NCBI GenBank assembly: GCA_023129655.1
Contig: JAGMBN010000006.1
Coordinates: 1-24,266, forward strand
DNA length: 24,266 bases
From: a bacterium
GTDB lineage: Bacteria > JAHJDO01
Reading direction: 5' to 3'
Made by a program: the position numbers and the translations under genes. Positions 1 to 7,611 of this stretch are shown in pieces. Below the pieces are notes generated by a model. The model worked only from the letters and a program-made list of their open reading frames with translations, made no database searches and was not told the origin of the DNA. Numbering within the stretch: position 1 is the stretch's first letter; the number at the start of each line of letters is the position of its first letter.

Positions 1-2
1 GC

Positions 3-719
3 AGACTCAGACACCTGGAGGAGGAACTGCGCATAAAAGACCGTCTTGCAGCACTCGGCGAACTTGCTGCTGGGGTAGCTCACGAGATAAGAAATCCTTT
101 GGTTATTATTAAAAACTCTGCGCAAATACTGGGAGACAGATTCCATGGGCAGAATGATAATAAGGAGCTGACCCAATACATAATTGAAGAGACTGACAGG
201 CTGAATAGAGTGGTAACATCATTTCTTGATTTTGCGCGTCCTCAAAAATCAAACCTTGAAATTAATCAAATTGCACCTATTATAGATAGAACCTTGCAAA
301 TGACAAATATGGAAATATCAAAAAATCACATTGAAGTATATAAGAGTTTTAGAAAGAATTTACCTCCTGTGATGGTGGATGCAGAGCAAATGCATCAGGT
401 ATTTCTTAATCTTATTCTTAATGCTATTGGGGCAATGCCTGATGGCGGAAGACTGGAAATAAAAACTGCTATCAGGAGAGATGATAACAAGAGTATGAAA
501 TTAATGGAGATATCATTTAAAGATACAGGATGCGGCATTCCCAAGGACGTAACGGACAAGGTGTTTAATCCTTTCTTTACAACAAAATCTGAGGGAACTG
601 GTTTGGGGTTGGCTATTGCGCACAAAATAATTGAAAATCACGACGGGACTATTGAAGTAGAAAGTCAAGAAGGCAAGGGAAGTATTTTCTCTGTATATAT
701 TCCCATTAATTCCGCATAA
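3..719 (+). CDS. Sensor histidine kinase, NtrB/AtoS/ZraS type (5'-truncated by window edge)
   Basis: This is the C-terminal part of a two-component sensor kinase. The frame is open from base 3, so the true start and the sensor domain lie upstream. The TTG at 99 sits inside the conserved H-box and is not a start. The dimerisation/phosphoacceptor helix is visible (LGELAAGVAHEIRNPL, His codon at 81-83). It is followed by a complete HATPase_c domain: N-box around HQVFLNLILNAIGAM, G1 box DTGCGIP, F-box FNPFFTTK and G2 box GTGLGLAI. All catalytic boxes look intact, so the kinase should be able to autophosphorylate and pass phosphate to the receiver of the regulator encoded 12 bp downstream. The box sequences resemble kinases that pair with NtrC-family regulators. 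The signal it senses cannot be judged. The family call is secure; the specific subfamily is not. Confidence 0.93.
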   Translation, partial: RLRHLEEELRIKDRLAALGELAAGVAHEIRNPLVIIKNSAQILGDRFHGQNDNKELTQYIIEETDRLNRVVTSFLDFARPQKSNLEINQIAPIIDRTLQMTNMEISKNHIEVYKSFRKNLPPVMVDAEQMHQVFLNLILNAIGAMPDGGRLEIKTAIRRDDNKSMKLMEISFKDTGCGIPKDVTDKVFNPFFTTKSEGTGLGLAIAHKIIENHDGTIEVESQEGKGSIFSVYIPINSA

Positions 720-731
720 AAAGGAACAGAT

Positions 732-1985
732 ATGAATAAAGCAAGTGTGTTAATTGTAGATGATGAGCTAAAGATACGCAGAATCCTGCAAATTATGCTT
801 GAAAACGAGAATTACAAAACTGAACAGGCTAAAGACGGAGCCGAAGCCTTGAAAAAAATGGAATATGCAGATTTTGATCTCATTATCACAGATATGAAGA
901 TGCCTAATATGAATGGCATTGAACTGCTGGAACAAATACAGAAAAGAGATAATACGGTGCCAGTGATCATGATGACAGCATACGGTACAATTCAGACTGC
1001 TGTAGAAGCAATGAAAAAGGGAGCTTATGACTATATACTGAAACCGTTTGACTTGGAAGAAATGAAGATCACAGTTGATAAGGCGTATAGACTTACATTT
1101 TTAGAGAGAGAGAATAAATATTTAAAGGAAGAACTGGAACACAAACATTCGGATAAAATAATTGGAAAAACCAGCAGAATGAAGAAGGTGTATAAGTTAA
1201 TAAAACAAGTTTCCAAGACAAAGGGCGCTGTATTAATATATGGAGAAAGCGGCACAGGAAAAGAACTTATAGCCAGGACAATTCATAACTGCAGCCCTAG
1301 AAAAGACGGGCCTTTTATTGTTGCTAATTGCATTTCACTCTCTGAAAATCTCTTAGAAATAGAGCTGTTTGGACACGAAAAGCAAGCCTCGAACCTATAT
1401 AAATATGGTTCAAGGCAAGCTCCATCAGAAATAGAAGAGAGAAAAATTGGGAGACTTGAGTTAGCTAATAATGGAACACTCTTTCTTAATGAAGTAAGCG
1501 TTTTGTCCGAACAAGTTCAAGAGAGACTTCTTAGCCTGCTTGAAAAAGAGACAGACATAAGGATCATTGCCGCAACAAACAGAAACTTACCTGCAGCCAT
1601 AAAGGAATCTAGATTTAGTAAAGCTTTCTACAATAAACTGTCCGATTCCTACATAGCTCTACCGCCGCTGCTTGAGAGAAAGGGAGATATCCCATTCTTA
1701 ATTCAGTATTTTATCCAGAAATTTTCTCAATCCACTGGAAAAAGAATTGACGGCATTTCACACACTGCAATGAATGCGCTCCTAAATTATACTTGGCCGG
1801 GGAATGTGGGAGAGCTCAGGAATATTGTTGAAAGAGCTGTTGTTCTTGAAACAAGTTCCATAATTGGACAAAAAAATTTGCCGTTTTATATTGCAACTTA
1901 TGAAGAAAAAATATCTCCGTCGGAAAACAAAACTACATATATTGAAATAAAAAAAGAAGTTGTTGACGACTTTGGGAAAGAGTAG
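732..1985 (+). CDS. Degenerate NtrC-family response regulator (receiver + AAA+ domain, no GAFTGA, no HTH)
   Basis: The ATG follows AAGGA with a 6-nt gap. Residues 1-120 form a normal receiver: acidic pocket D10/D11, phosphoacceptor D54, T82, K104. Residues about 140-385 are a sigma-54-activator AAA+ domain with Walker A GESGTGKE (171-178). Several essential features are altered. After ELFGHEK (211-217), where GAFTGA belongs, the sequence reads QASNLYKYG. Walker B is GTLFLNEV, with N253 in place of Asp. The usual FREDLYYRL arginine-finger stretch reads FSKAFYNKL (295-303), so both arginines are gone. The protein stops at residue 417, in the linker before the usual Fis-type HTH. It should accept phosphate from the upstream kinase, but by family knowledge it should neither remodel sigma-54 holoenzyme nor bind DNA in the normal way. 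It could be a decaying gene or a phosphate sink/adaptor. The frame is otherwise fully open. The last 15 codons lie in a direct repeat that bounds the following restriction-modification island. Confidence 0.88.
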   Translation: MNKASVLIVDDELKIRRILQIMLENENYKTEQAKDGAEALKKMEYADFDLIITDMKMPNMNGIELLEQIQKRDNTVPVIMMTAYGTIQTAVEAMKKGAYDYILKPFDLEEMKITVDKAYRLTFLERENKYLKEELEHKHSDKIIGKTSRMKKVYKLIKQVSKTKGAVLIYGESGTGKELIARTIHNCSPRKDGPFIVANCISLSENLLEIELFGHEKQASNLYKYGSRQAPSEIEERKIGRLELANNGTLFLNEVSVLSEQVQERLLSLLEKETDIRIIAATNRNLPAAIKESRFSKAFYNKLSDSYIALPPLLERKGDIPFLIQYFIQKFSQSTGKRIDGISHTAMNALLNYTWPGNVGELRNIVERAVVLETSSIIGQKNLPFYIATYEEKISPSENKTTYIEIKKEVVDDFGKE

Positions 1986-1992
1986 AATGCAA
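1942..1992 (+). repeat. Left copy of 51-bp direct repeat flanking the RM island
   Basis: This stretch is repeated at 5520-5570 with 49 of 51 positions identical. The first 39 bp (1942-1980) match perfectly; the mismatches are at 1981 (a versus t) and 1989 (g versus a). This copy is the last part of the response regulator reading frame, including its TAG stop and 7 bp beyond. The pair looks like the product of an integration or duplication that regenerated the 3' end of the gene. No integrase gene lies between the copies. Confidence 0.93.
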
Positions 1993-2058
1993 CTAAGAAA
2001 ATTTTATTTTTTTAAAATTGGTTATTATGCCCTTGATTATTCATGCTTGATTTAAACT

Positions 2059-3114
2059 ATGCAAAAGCGAACTACCAACAATCGGAAACAATACTGTGTT
2101 TTAGACTTATTTTGCGGCTGTGGGGGTTTATCTCTTGGCTTTGAACAATCTGAATTTGGAATTACCTTGGGAATCGATAACTGGAATGAAGCTTTAAATA
2201 CTTTTGAAAAAAATCATAAAAATTCTGAGATTTTATGTGCCGATCTTTCCGACATTAAGCCTCAAGAAATTTCAAAAATACATAAAAATTTTGATATTAT
2301 TATTGGAGGTCCTCCATGTCAGGGTTTTTCTATTTCAGGAAAAAGAAACCCCTATGACCCAAGAAACAAACTATATCAATCCTTTGTATCCTTTGTAGGA
2401 TACTTTAAGCCAAAAGCATTTATTATGGAAAATGTTCCGAATTTAGTAGCGATGAATAACGGAAAAGTAAAAGAGCAAATCATTCTGGAATTTGAAGAGT
2501 TAGGATATAAAATTGTTTATAAAATTTTACTTGCTTCAAATTTCGGTGTTCCACAAAATAGAAAACGAGTTATTTTTGTCGGATTGAAAAATGGAAAAAA
2601 GTTTGAATTTCCTGAAGGAAAATTCTTGGATAAAAAAGTTATTTCTTTTGATGCAATAAGCGATTTACCAAAAAATGAGGTTCAAGATGGAACACAGTAT
2701 GTACACTCTCCAAAATCTGACTATCAAAAAATAATGAGAAAAAACTCGAAAGGCATATATAATCATAAGACTACAAAACACACCAATAAAACAAAAAAAA
2801 TGATTGCTCTTGTGCCAGATGGAGGAAATTACAAAGATTTACCAAAAGAGCTGCAAGGCACAAGAAAAGTAAATATTGCTTGGACAAGATTAAATAGCAA
2901 AAAACCAAGTTTTACAATTGATACAGGACATAGGCATCACTTTCATTACAAATTTAATCGCATTCCAACCGTTAGAGAAGCGGCAAGGATGCAATCTTTC
3001 CCAGACAATTTCATTTTTTCTGGCACATTAACTGACCAACATAAACAAGTCGGGAATGCTGTGCCACCATTATTAGCATATGAAATAAGTAAAAAATTAC
3101 TCAAACAAATATAG
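2059..3114 (+). CDS. DNA (cytosine-5-)-methyltransferase, Dcm/HhaI family (island, first copy)
   Basis: Transfers a methyl group from S-adenosylmethionine to C5 of cytosine in a specific DNA site. Conserved blocks appear in order: motif I LDLFCGCGGLSLGF near residue 16, motif IV GGPPCQGFS with catalytic Cys87, motif VI FIMENVPN with Glu124, motif VIII QNRKRVIFVG, a target-recognition stretch around 190-290, motif IX around REAARMQSFPDNF, and motif X VGNAVPPLLAYEI. At 351 aa it is a normal-length, apparently intact enzyme. It starts 66 bp after the left direct repeat and ends 5 bp before the nuclease gene, so the two are probably co-transcribed. Codon use is strongly AT-biased, with lysines mostly AAA. 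Its methyltransferase partner at 4519-5511 is clearly different in sequence, so this is not a recent gene duplication. Site specificity cannot be read from the sequence. Confidence 0.95.
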   Translation: MQKRTTNNRKQYCVLDLFCGCGGLSLGFEQSEFGITLGIDNWNEALNTFEKNHKNSEILCADLSDIKPQEISKIHKNFDIIIGGPPCQGFSISGKRNPYDPRNKLYQSFVSFVGYFKPKAFIMENVPNLVAMNNGKVKEQIILEFEELGYKIVYKILLASNFGVPQNRKRVIFVGLKNGKKFEFPEGKFLDKKVISFDAISDLPKNEVQDGTQYVHSPKSDYQKIMRKNSKGIYNHKTTKHTNKTKKMIALVPDGGNYKDLPKELQGTRKVNIAWTRLNSKKPSFTIDTGHRHHFHYKFNRIPTVREAARMQSFPDNFIFSGTLTDQHKQVGNAVPPLLAYEISKKLLKQI

Positions 3115-3119
3115 ATATT

Positions 3120-4535
3120 ATGTATAAAATACCGGATGAATATTTCTTACGATTACATTTTCCTCGTTCAAGATTTTCTCGTGCACTTGAGGACACACTT
3201 CTGCTACTTGCAGAACAAATAAACACAATAGGAGTGACAGACAAAGAGCATTTTAATAAAATGTTGGATGATGTTATTCGCGACACAAATGAAGTGGAGT
3301 CAACAGATAAAACAATTCGCAATCAGAGAACCGAAATGATTAAGCTATTTGGGCTTGTGAAATATTCCGATGGCGCAGTCGTGCCAGGAACAAGACTGAT
3401 CCATTTACACGAGACTCAAGACATACCAAGATTTTTCAAATCACTTTGTAAGAAATTTCAATATCCTGGAGGTTTTTTGAAGCCGGACAAAGTAAAAGAT
3501 ATTGTATTGAATGATGTGCAATTTAAGCCAGCAAAAACCATACTAAAATTATTAAAAACAGGAGAATCAAAACATGGGCAATTTGCAGTAAGCACAGCAG
3601 AGGTAACACATTTTATTTTCAATGACAAAAGAGTTACCGCTGAGAATGAAATGTCTGGGAAAACAATAAAACGCATAGAAGACTTTAGAAAAAGCGGTGA
3701 TGTGCTCAATATGGGCAGTGATGTCATCAGATATGCAAGGGATTTCTTAAAATATATGACGTTGGCAAATCTGCTTGATAAGTTCAAAGGTATGTATTCT
3801 TTAAATAATGGTGAAGTAAAAGCGATAAATGCACTCATATCAGATAAGGATTATTTTAACAATTATCAGGATATGATAGATAATTCTGGTGACTGGGTCG
3901 CTAATGAATATAAAAAAATAGACGAGCAATGGATGGATTGGTTCGCAGATATTGACGTTGAAGATGACAAAAAATTAAATACTCCTACGTCGGCACTTAT
4001 AAAAGATGATATAAAATTTCCAAATCAATGGAAAAAAGTACGAGAAATGCTTGACCAAAGAAATCCTGTCGCCAGAGGCAGAGCCTTGAAAGATATCGGC
4101 GACGAAGGAGAAAATATTGTACTTGAGTATGAAAAAGATATAGTGCGTAAAAATTGCAAACATCTACTGCCACAAGTAAAGATAGTGTCGGATATAAATT
4201 CTCTAGGTTACGACATAATCTCTGTCGAGCCGGATGGTAGTCGCATGAAAAAATATATAGAAGTCAAAACGACCAAAAAGAACTATATAAAGGGAGACCC
4301 ACCATTTACAATTAGCATAAATGAGTGGTCAGTTGCTCAACAACAAGCAGACAGTTATTACATCTATCGTGTTATAATTACTCGTGAGGGTATTGCAATT
4401 TTTGAAATAAAAAATCCATTTAAGAAACACAAAAACGGCAAATTAGTAGTAGAACCGTTGGCGTACAAAGTAGTTTATTCTTCAGATTCTGGCAGGTACT
4501 TAACTTTAAAGACAAGCAATGAATCAGAAAAATAA
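3120..4535 (+). CDS. Putative type II restriction endonuclease with C-terminal DUF3883/PD-(D/E)xK nuclease domain
   Basis: This 471-aa protein lies between two m5C methyltransferase genes and is the obvious candidate for the cognate endonuclease. The N-terminal 320 residues are mostly charged and helical in character, with no motif I can name. The C-terminal part (about 325-455) resembles the DUF3883 nuclease-like fold. It has a GDEGE motif at 327-331, then LGYDIISV with Asp365, then YIEVKTT with Glu381 and Lys383. This gives an Asp-X15-Glu-X-Lys core typical of PD-(D/E)xK enzymes. A conserved-looking FTISINEWSVAQQ stretch follows, as in DUF3883 proteins. It starts 5 bp after the first methyltransferase and overlaps the second by 17 nt, so translation is probably coupled. 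The nuclease role is inferred from motif and context. A regulatory or accessory role in the system is possible but less likely. Confidence 0.75.
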   Translation: MYKIPDEYFLRLHFPRSRFSRALEDTLLLLAEQINTIGVTDKEHFNKMLDDVIRDTNEVESTDKTIRNQRTEMIKLFGLVKYSDGAVVPGTRLIHLHETQDIPRFFKSLCKKFQYPGGFLKPDKVKDIVLNDVQFKPAKTILKLLKTGESKHGQFAVSTAEVTHFIFNDKRVTAENEMSGKTIKRIEDFRKSGDVLNMGSDVIRYARDFLKYMTLANLLDKFKGMYSLNNGEVKAINALISDKDYFNNYQDMIDNSGDWVANEYKKIDEQWMDWFADIDVEDDKKLNTPTSALIKDDIKFPNQWKKVREMLDQRNPVARGRALKDIGDEGENIVLEYEKDIVRKNCKHLLPQVKIVSDINSLGYDIISVEPDGSRMKKYIEVKTTKKNYIKGDPPFTISINEWSVAQQQADSYYIYRVIITREGIAIFEIKNPFKKHKNGKLVVEPLAYKVVYSSDSGRYLTLKTSNESEK

Positions 4536-5511
4536 AAAAAGAAATAATAGACAGAAGAAAGCGATTCGTATAGTTTCGCTTTTTTCTGGCTGTGGTGGCA
4601 GTGATTTAGGTGTTCAGGGAGGTTTTGCATTTCTTGGTAAAAGATACGGAAAACTTTCTACTGAAATTATTTTTGCGAACGATAATGATTTAGCCTCAAC
4701 AGAAACATATCGTGCTAACTTTGGAGATCATGTTGTACACAAAAGTATTACTAAAATAATCTCTAGTGAAATTCCTAATCATGATATCTTAATAGGTGGA
4801 TTTCCGTGTCAAGCCTTTAGTATTGTTGGTCAAAGAAACGGACTAAATGACCCAAGAGGCTTACTTTTTGAGGAAATGGCAAGAATTTTAAAGGACAAAT
4901 CGCCAAAAGCCTTTATTGCTGAAAATGTAAAAGGTCTTGCAAATATCAAAAAGGGTAAGGTCTTAAAATTAATCATAAAAGAATTTTCAATTGGCTACGA
5001 TGTTAAGTATAAAGTGCTTCATTCGGCAGATTTTGACGTTCCACAAAAAAGAGAACGAGTATTTATTGTTGGAATTAGAAAAGATTTAAGAATAAAATTC
5101 GCATTTCCGAAACCTGTTGCCAAACAATGGGTTCCGTTAAAAAAAGTGCTTCTCAAAAAAAGAGAGTTTGATAAAAAATATTATTTTTCACAAAAAGCTG
5201 TTGAAGGATTAAAAAAATCAAACAAAGCTTTCGATAAAGGACGAGCACAAAACATTGAAGAACCTTGCAATACAATAAGTGCACATCTTGCAAAAGTTAG
5301 TTTAAACGGAACAGATCCAGTGCTACTTATAGGTCATGAAAAATACAGAAGATTTACACCATTAGAAGCAGCAAGAATTCAATCTTTCCCAGATAATTTT
5401 AAGTTTGTTGGTGGTGATTTGGAAGCATACAAACAAATAGGAAATGCAATTCCTCCAGTTCTAATGTGGCATGTAGCAAAAGCGCTTATTAAACAATTGC
5501 AAGGGAAATAA
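4519..5511 (+). CDS. DNA (cytosine-5-)-methyltransferase (island, second copy)
   Basis: A second complete m5C methyltransferase of 330 aa. Motif I is VSLFSGCGGSDLGV near residue 20, motif IV is GGFPCQAFS with catalytic Cys97, motif VI is FIAENVKGL with Glu135, motif VIII is QKRERVFIVG, motif IX is around LEAARIQSFPDNF and motif X is IGNAIPPVLMWHV. The variable recognition segment (about 195-265) differs from the first methyltransferase, so the two probably modify different strands or different cytosines. Its start lies inside the 3' end of the nuclease gene (17-nt overlap). It ends 8 bp before the right copy of the flanking direct repeat. Two m5C enzymes with one nuclease is the arrangement known for systems such as HgaI that recognise asymmetric sites; that is an analogy, not a homology claim. 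Confidence 0.95.
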   Translation: MNQKNKKRNNRQKKAIRIVSLFSGCGGSDLGVQGGFAFLGKRYGKLSTEIIFANDNDLASTETYRANFGDHVVHKSITKIISSEIPNHDILIGGFPCQAFSIVGQRNGLNDPRGLLFEEMARILKDKSPKAFIAENVKGLANIKKGKVLKLIIKEFSIGYDVKYKVLHSADFDVPQKRERVFIVGIRKDLRIKFAFPKPVAKQWVPLKKVLLKKREFDKKYYFSQKAVEGLKKSNKAFDKGRAQNIEEPCNTISAHLAKVSLNGTDPVLLIGHEKYRRFTPLEAARIQSFPDNFKFVGGDLEAYKQIGNAIPPVLMWHVAKALIKQLQGK

Positions 5512-5519
5512 GTAGTTTC

Positions 5520-5570
5520 TTGAAATAAAAAAAGAAGTTGTTGACGACTTTGGGAAAGTGTAGAATACAA
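5520..5570 (+). repeat. Right copy of 51-bp direct repeat flanking the RM island
   Basis: Matches 1942-1992 at 49 of 51 positions. Read in the regulator frame it would again end in a stop (DDFGKV then TAG), so it does not carry the missing HTH-coding sequence. After it the two flanks diverge completely. The copy lies 8 bp after the stop of the second methyltransferase. Confidence 0.93.
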
Positions 5571-5623
5571 TCTAATTAGGCAAGTGAGCTACTCGACAGA
5601 AAGGTCGTTGTTGGCTCTGTCTA

Positions 5624-5630
5624 AAGGAGG
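5624..5630 (+). promoter_or_regulatory. Shine-Dalgarno that fixes the amidohydrolase start
   Basis: AAGGAGG lies 4 nt before the ATG at 5635. The longer in-frame GTG start at 5584 has no comparable site, and it would add 17 residues ahead of the first metal-binding strand. The ATG at 5635 is therefore preferred. Confidence 0.8.
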
Positions 5631-5634
5631 AAGT

Positions 5635-6429
5635 ATGAGAATTGTTGATTGTCATGTGCATATGAAGAGTAAAGTCAGCGATGTATCGGATATCCTTAGG
5701 GCGATGGATAAAAATGGCGTGGCGCGAATGCTTGTTATATCGAAGCGTGAGCGGAAATCATTAGAGGAAACGCGAAAGAATCTACAACAGACCAAGAGCC
5801 TTTGCGACCAAGCTCCTGATCGTCTTACAGGACTTGCATGGCTGGAACCAACTATCCACGGCATGAAGGAACTTGCAAGGGAAGCCCTTTGCAATATGGG
5901 TTTTGCAGGTATCAAGATTATTCCAGACCATTGGTATGTTCATGAAGATCGCTTGGAGCCATGGTGGGAGTTAATGAACGAGCTTGAGGCACGAATTCTG
6001 TTTCACACAGGTATCCTTTATGCGTTTGAGGATGGTTCTCGGTTTTGCCATCCAGTTTATCTGGAAAAACTACTTCACTATCCGAAGATCCTTTTTGCTA
6101 TGGCGCATATTTCCTGGCCATGGTGTGAAGAATGTCTTGCAGTCATGGGTCGTATGAGAGCGGCTAAGAATCCACAGTGGCAAAGCTACATCGACGTAAC
6201 TCCAGGAACGCCACCACATATACGCAAACAGGCTCTCTTTAACGCTCTTGATTTCTGCGGACCGGATCGGCTGATGTTTGGAACAGATTTATGTATACCC
6301 GGATGTCTTAGCACAAAAAAGCAGATTGATACTGATTTAGCCATTTTTGACGAATTTGGACTCAATGAAGCCCAAAAAGGGAGAATATTCTCAGGTACGG
6401 CAGATGAGCTTTTCCCTTCTACCAAGTGA
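5635..6429 (+). CDS. Amidohydrolase-family TIM-barrel metal-dependent hydrolase (Amidohydro_2-like)
   Basis: A 264-aa protein of the amidohydrolase superfamily, which hydrolyses or decarboxylates small substrates in a metal-containing TIM barrel. The HxH metal motif is at the end of the first strand (IVDCHVHM, His7 and His9). Later barrel elements include GFAGIKIIPDHW, an ILFHTG strand end, MAHISWPW with a candidate metal-binding His, and the C-terminal MFGTDLC strand with the usual conserved Asp. The set fits the Amidohydro_2 (COG2159-like) branch, whose substrates vary widely, so no substrate is proposed. The start is set by the Shine-Dalgarno at 5624-5630. The gene lies just right of the RM island and 69 bp upstream of an Eis-like acetyltransferase. 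The two could be co-transcribed, but nothing shown links their functions. Confidence 0.85.
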   Translation: MRIVDCHVHMKSKVSDVSDILRAMDKNGVARMLVISKRERKSLEETRKNLQQTKSLCDQAPDRLTGLAWLEPTIHGMKELAREALCNMGFAGIKIIPDHWYVHEDRLEPWWELMNELEARILFHTGILYAFEDGSRFCHPVYLEKLLHYPKILFAMAHISWPWCEECLAVMGRMRAAKNPQWQSYIDVTPGTPPHIRKQALFNALDFCGPDRLMFGTDLCIPGCLSTKKQIDTDLAIFDEFGLNEAQKGRIFSGTADELFPSTK

Positions 6430-6498
6430 GATAGGCTATTTCAGTAGCTCTGTTCAGACAGGCAAGAAGTGAAAGGGAGAATTAAGGAGGAGTAAATA

Positions 6499-7611
6499 AT
6501 GGCGAATTATCAAGAGCCAAGAATTATGCTTACAGAAGAATATGATGAAGAGATGAATTTACAGGAAAAAGCTCAAGGTTGCACTCAAAACCACATCTTG
6601 AACTATTATCCTCATACTGCAAAGAGAAAAAATTTTATCTTTGAAAATCATTTTGTAATCAAAGAAAACAAGAAGATAGTTAGTCATGTGGGACTATTTC
6701 CTCTACAAGCAGTTGCTGATGGCGCTACAGTTAAAGTAGGAGGAATTGGGGATGTAGCTACTCATCCTGATTATTGCGGTAAAGGATATATGGGAAAATT
6801 ATTAAACTACTCAGTAATAAAAATGAAGGAAAGAGAGATTCCTCTATCCATCCTTGGAGGTGATACGCAAAGGTATAGACATTATGGCTGGGAAACTGCT
6901 GGTAGAAAAATAGTATTTCATTTAACCTCGCGTTCAGTTAAGGAAATAAAAGCAGGAAAAGAGTTCAATCTCAGAGGATATGAGAAAAAGGATTTAGATA
7001 AAATCATAGAGATTCATGAAAAAGAATCACTAAGAGTCAAACGGTCTAAAAAAGATTATGAAAAACTGCTGGAGAGAACACAAATACAGGTTTGGATAGG
7101 AGAGGAAAAAGAGTCCTATGCCTATGCTGTATTAGACAAGAATCAAGTGATAGAATTTGGAGGAGCCCCCCTTTTAGTGGCAAAACTTTTCTCCTATTAC
7201 CTTAACCATTATCCAACAGCTAATCTTAATGTCCATCTGCCATATAAAGATAGTCAGATACTGCGAACTCTATACAAGATAAGTTCTGGTTGGGAAATTA
7301 TTCCTCTGGGAATGATTAAGATTATCGACTTAAAAAGAACTCTCTTATCTTTCAAAGACCAGATACAGAAGAAAACAGAACTTTTTGGTATAGAAAAAGG
7401 CAATGCTTTCACTCTTAAAATGATAGATAGCCATCAGAAAGCGACTTTAATCATAGAAGATGAAATAAAAGTAGAAGTTAATGGAAATTCTAATGTAATT
7501 TCTCTCTCCGACATAGAGATGGTGCGTCTCTTCTTTGGTCCATCTCCAGAGAATTTACTTACTTCTCTTTTCCCTTTAGACTTCTATATCTGGGGACTTG
7601 ACCATGTATAA
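6499..7611 (+). CDS. GNAT acetyltransferase, Eis-like (COG4527 type)
   Basis: A 370-aa acetyl-CoA-dependent N-acetyltransferase of the Eis/COG4527 type: an N-terminal GNAT domain, a second GNAT-like middle domain and a C-terminal sterol-carrier-like segment. The first GNAT domain (about 1-150) carries VGGIGDVATHPDYCGKGYMG, in which the beta4 strand is followed by the acetyl-CoA pyrophosphate loop. GDTQRYRHYGWE follows, a signature of this group. The last 90 residues (around TLIIEDEIKVEVNG to the end) fit the small SCP2-like domain. Length agrees with the family (about 380-410 aa) or is slightly short. The ATG has an excellent AAGGAGG site 8 nt upstream. Mycobacterial Eis acetylates aminoglycosides and protein lysines, but substrates of the wider family are mostly unknown, so none is assigned. 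Confidence 0.85.
   Translation: MANYQEPRIMLTEEYDEEMNLQEKAQGCTQNHILNYYPHTAKRKNFIFENHFVIKENKKIVSHVGLFPLQAVADGATVKVGGIGDVATHPDYCGKGYMGKLLNYSVIKMKEREIPLSILGGDTQRYRHYGWETAGRKIVFHLTSRSVKEIKAGKEFNLRGYEKKDLDKIIEIHEKESLRVKRSKKDYEKLLERTQIQVWIGEEKESYAYAVLDKNQVIEFGGAPLLVAKLFSYYLNHYPTANLNVHLPYKDSQILRTLYKISSGWEIIPLGMIKIIDLKRTLLSFKDQIQKKTELFGIEKGNAFTLKMIDSHQKATLIIEDEIKVEVNGNSNVISLSDIEMVRLFFGPSPENLLTSLFPLDFYIWGLDHV

Larger units (their letters stand above)
1993..5570 (+). mobile_element. Putative restriction-modification island bounded by direct repeats
   Basis: The segment from the end of the left repeat to the end of the right repeat (a 3,578-bp period) holds three genes on one strand: m5C methyltransferase, putative nuclease, m5C methyltransferase. 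It contains nothing else except a 66-bp AT-rich leader at 1993-2058. The repeats, the compact defence cargo and its placement exactly at the 3' end of a regulator gene suggest acquisition as a unit. There is no recombinase, terminal inverted repeat or tRNA, so the mechanism is open. Candidates are mobilisation by an enzyme acting in trans, homologous or illegitimate recombination across the repeat, or tandem duplication followed by replacement. Confidence 0.6.

Noticed and set aside
1986..2030. Read-through or frameshift that would restore the regulator HTH
   Set aside because: The frame after the stop reads only a few lysine- and phenylalanine-rich codons to another stop, and neither the island leader nor the sequence after the right repeat encodes an HTH-like segment.
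5595..5621. Hairpin GACAG...CTGTC upstream of the amidohydrolase ribosome-binding site
   Set aside because: A 5-bp stem with a 17-nt loop is expected by chance in this much sequence.
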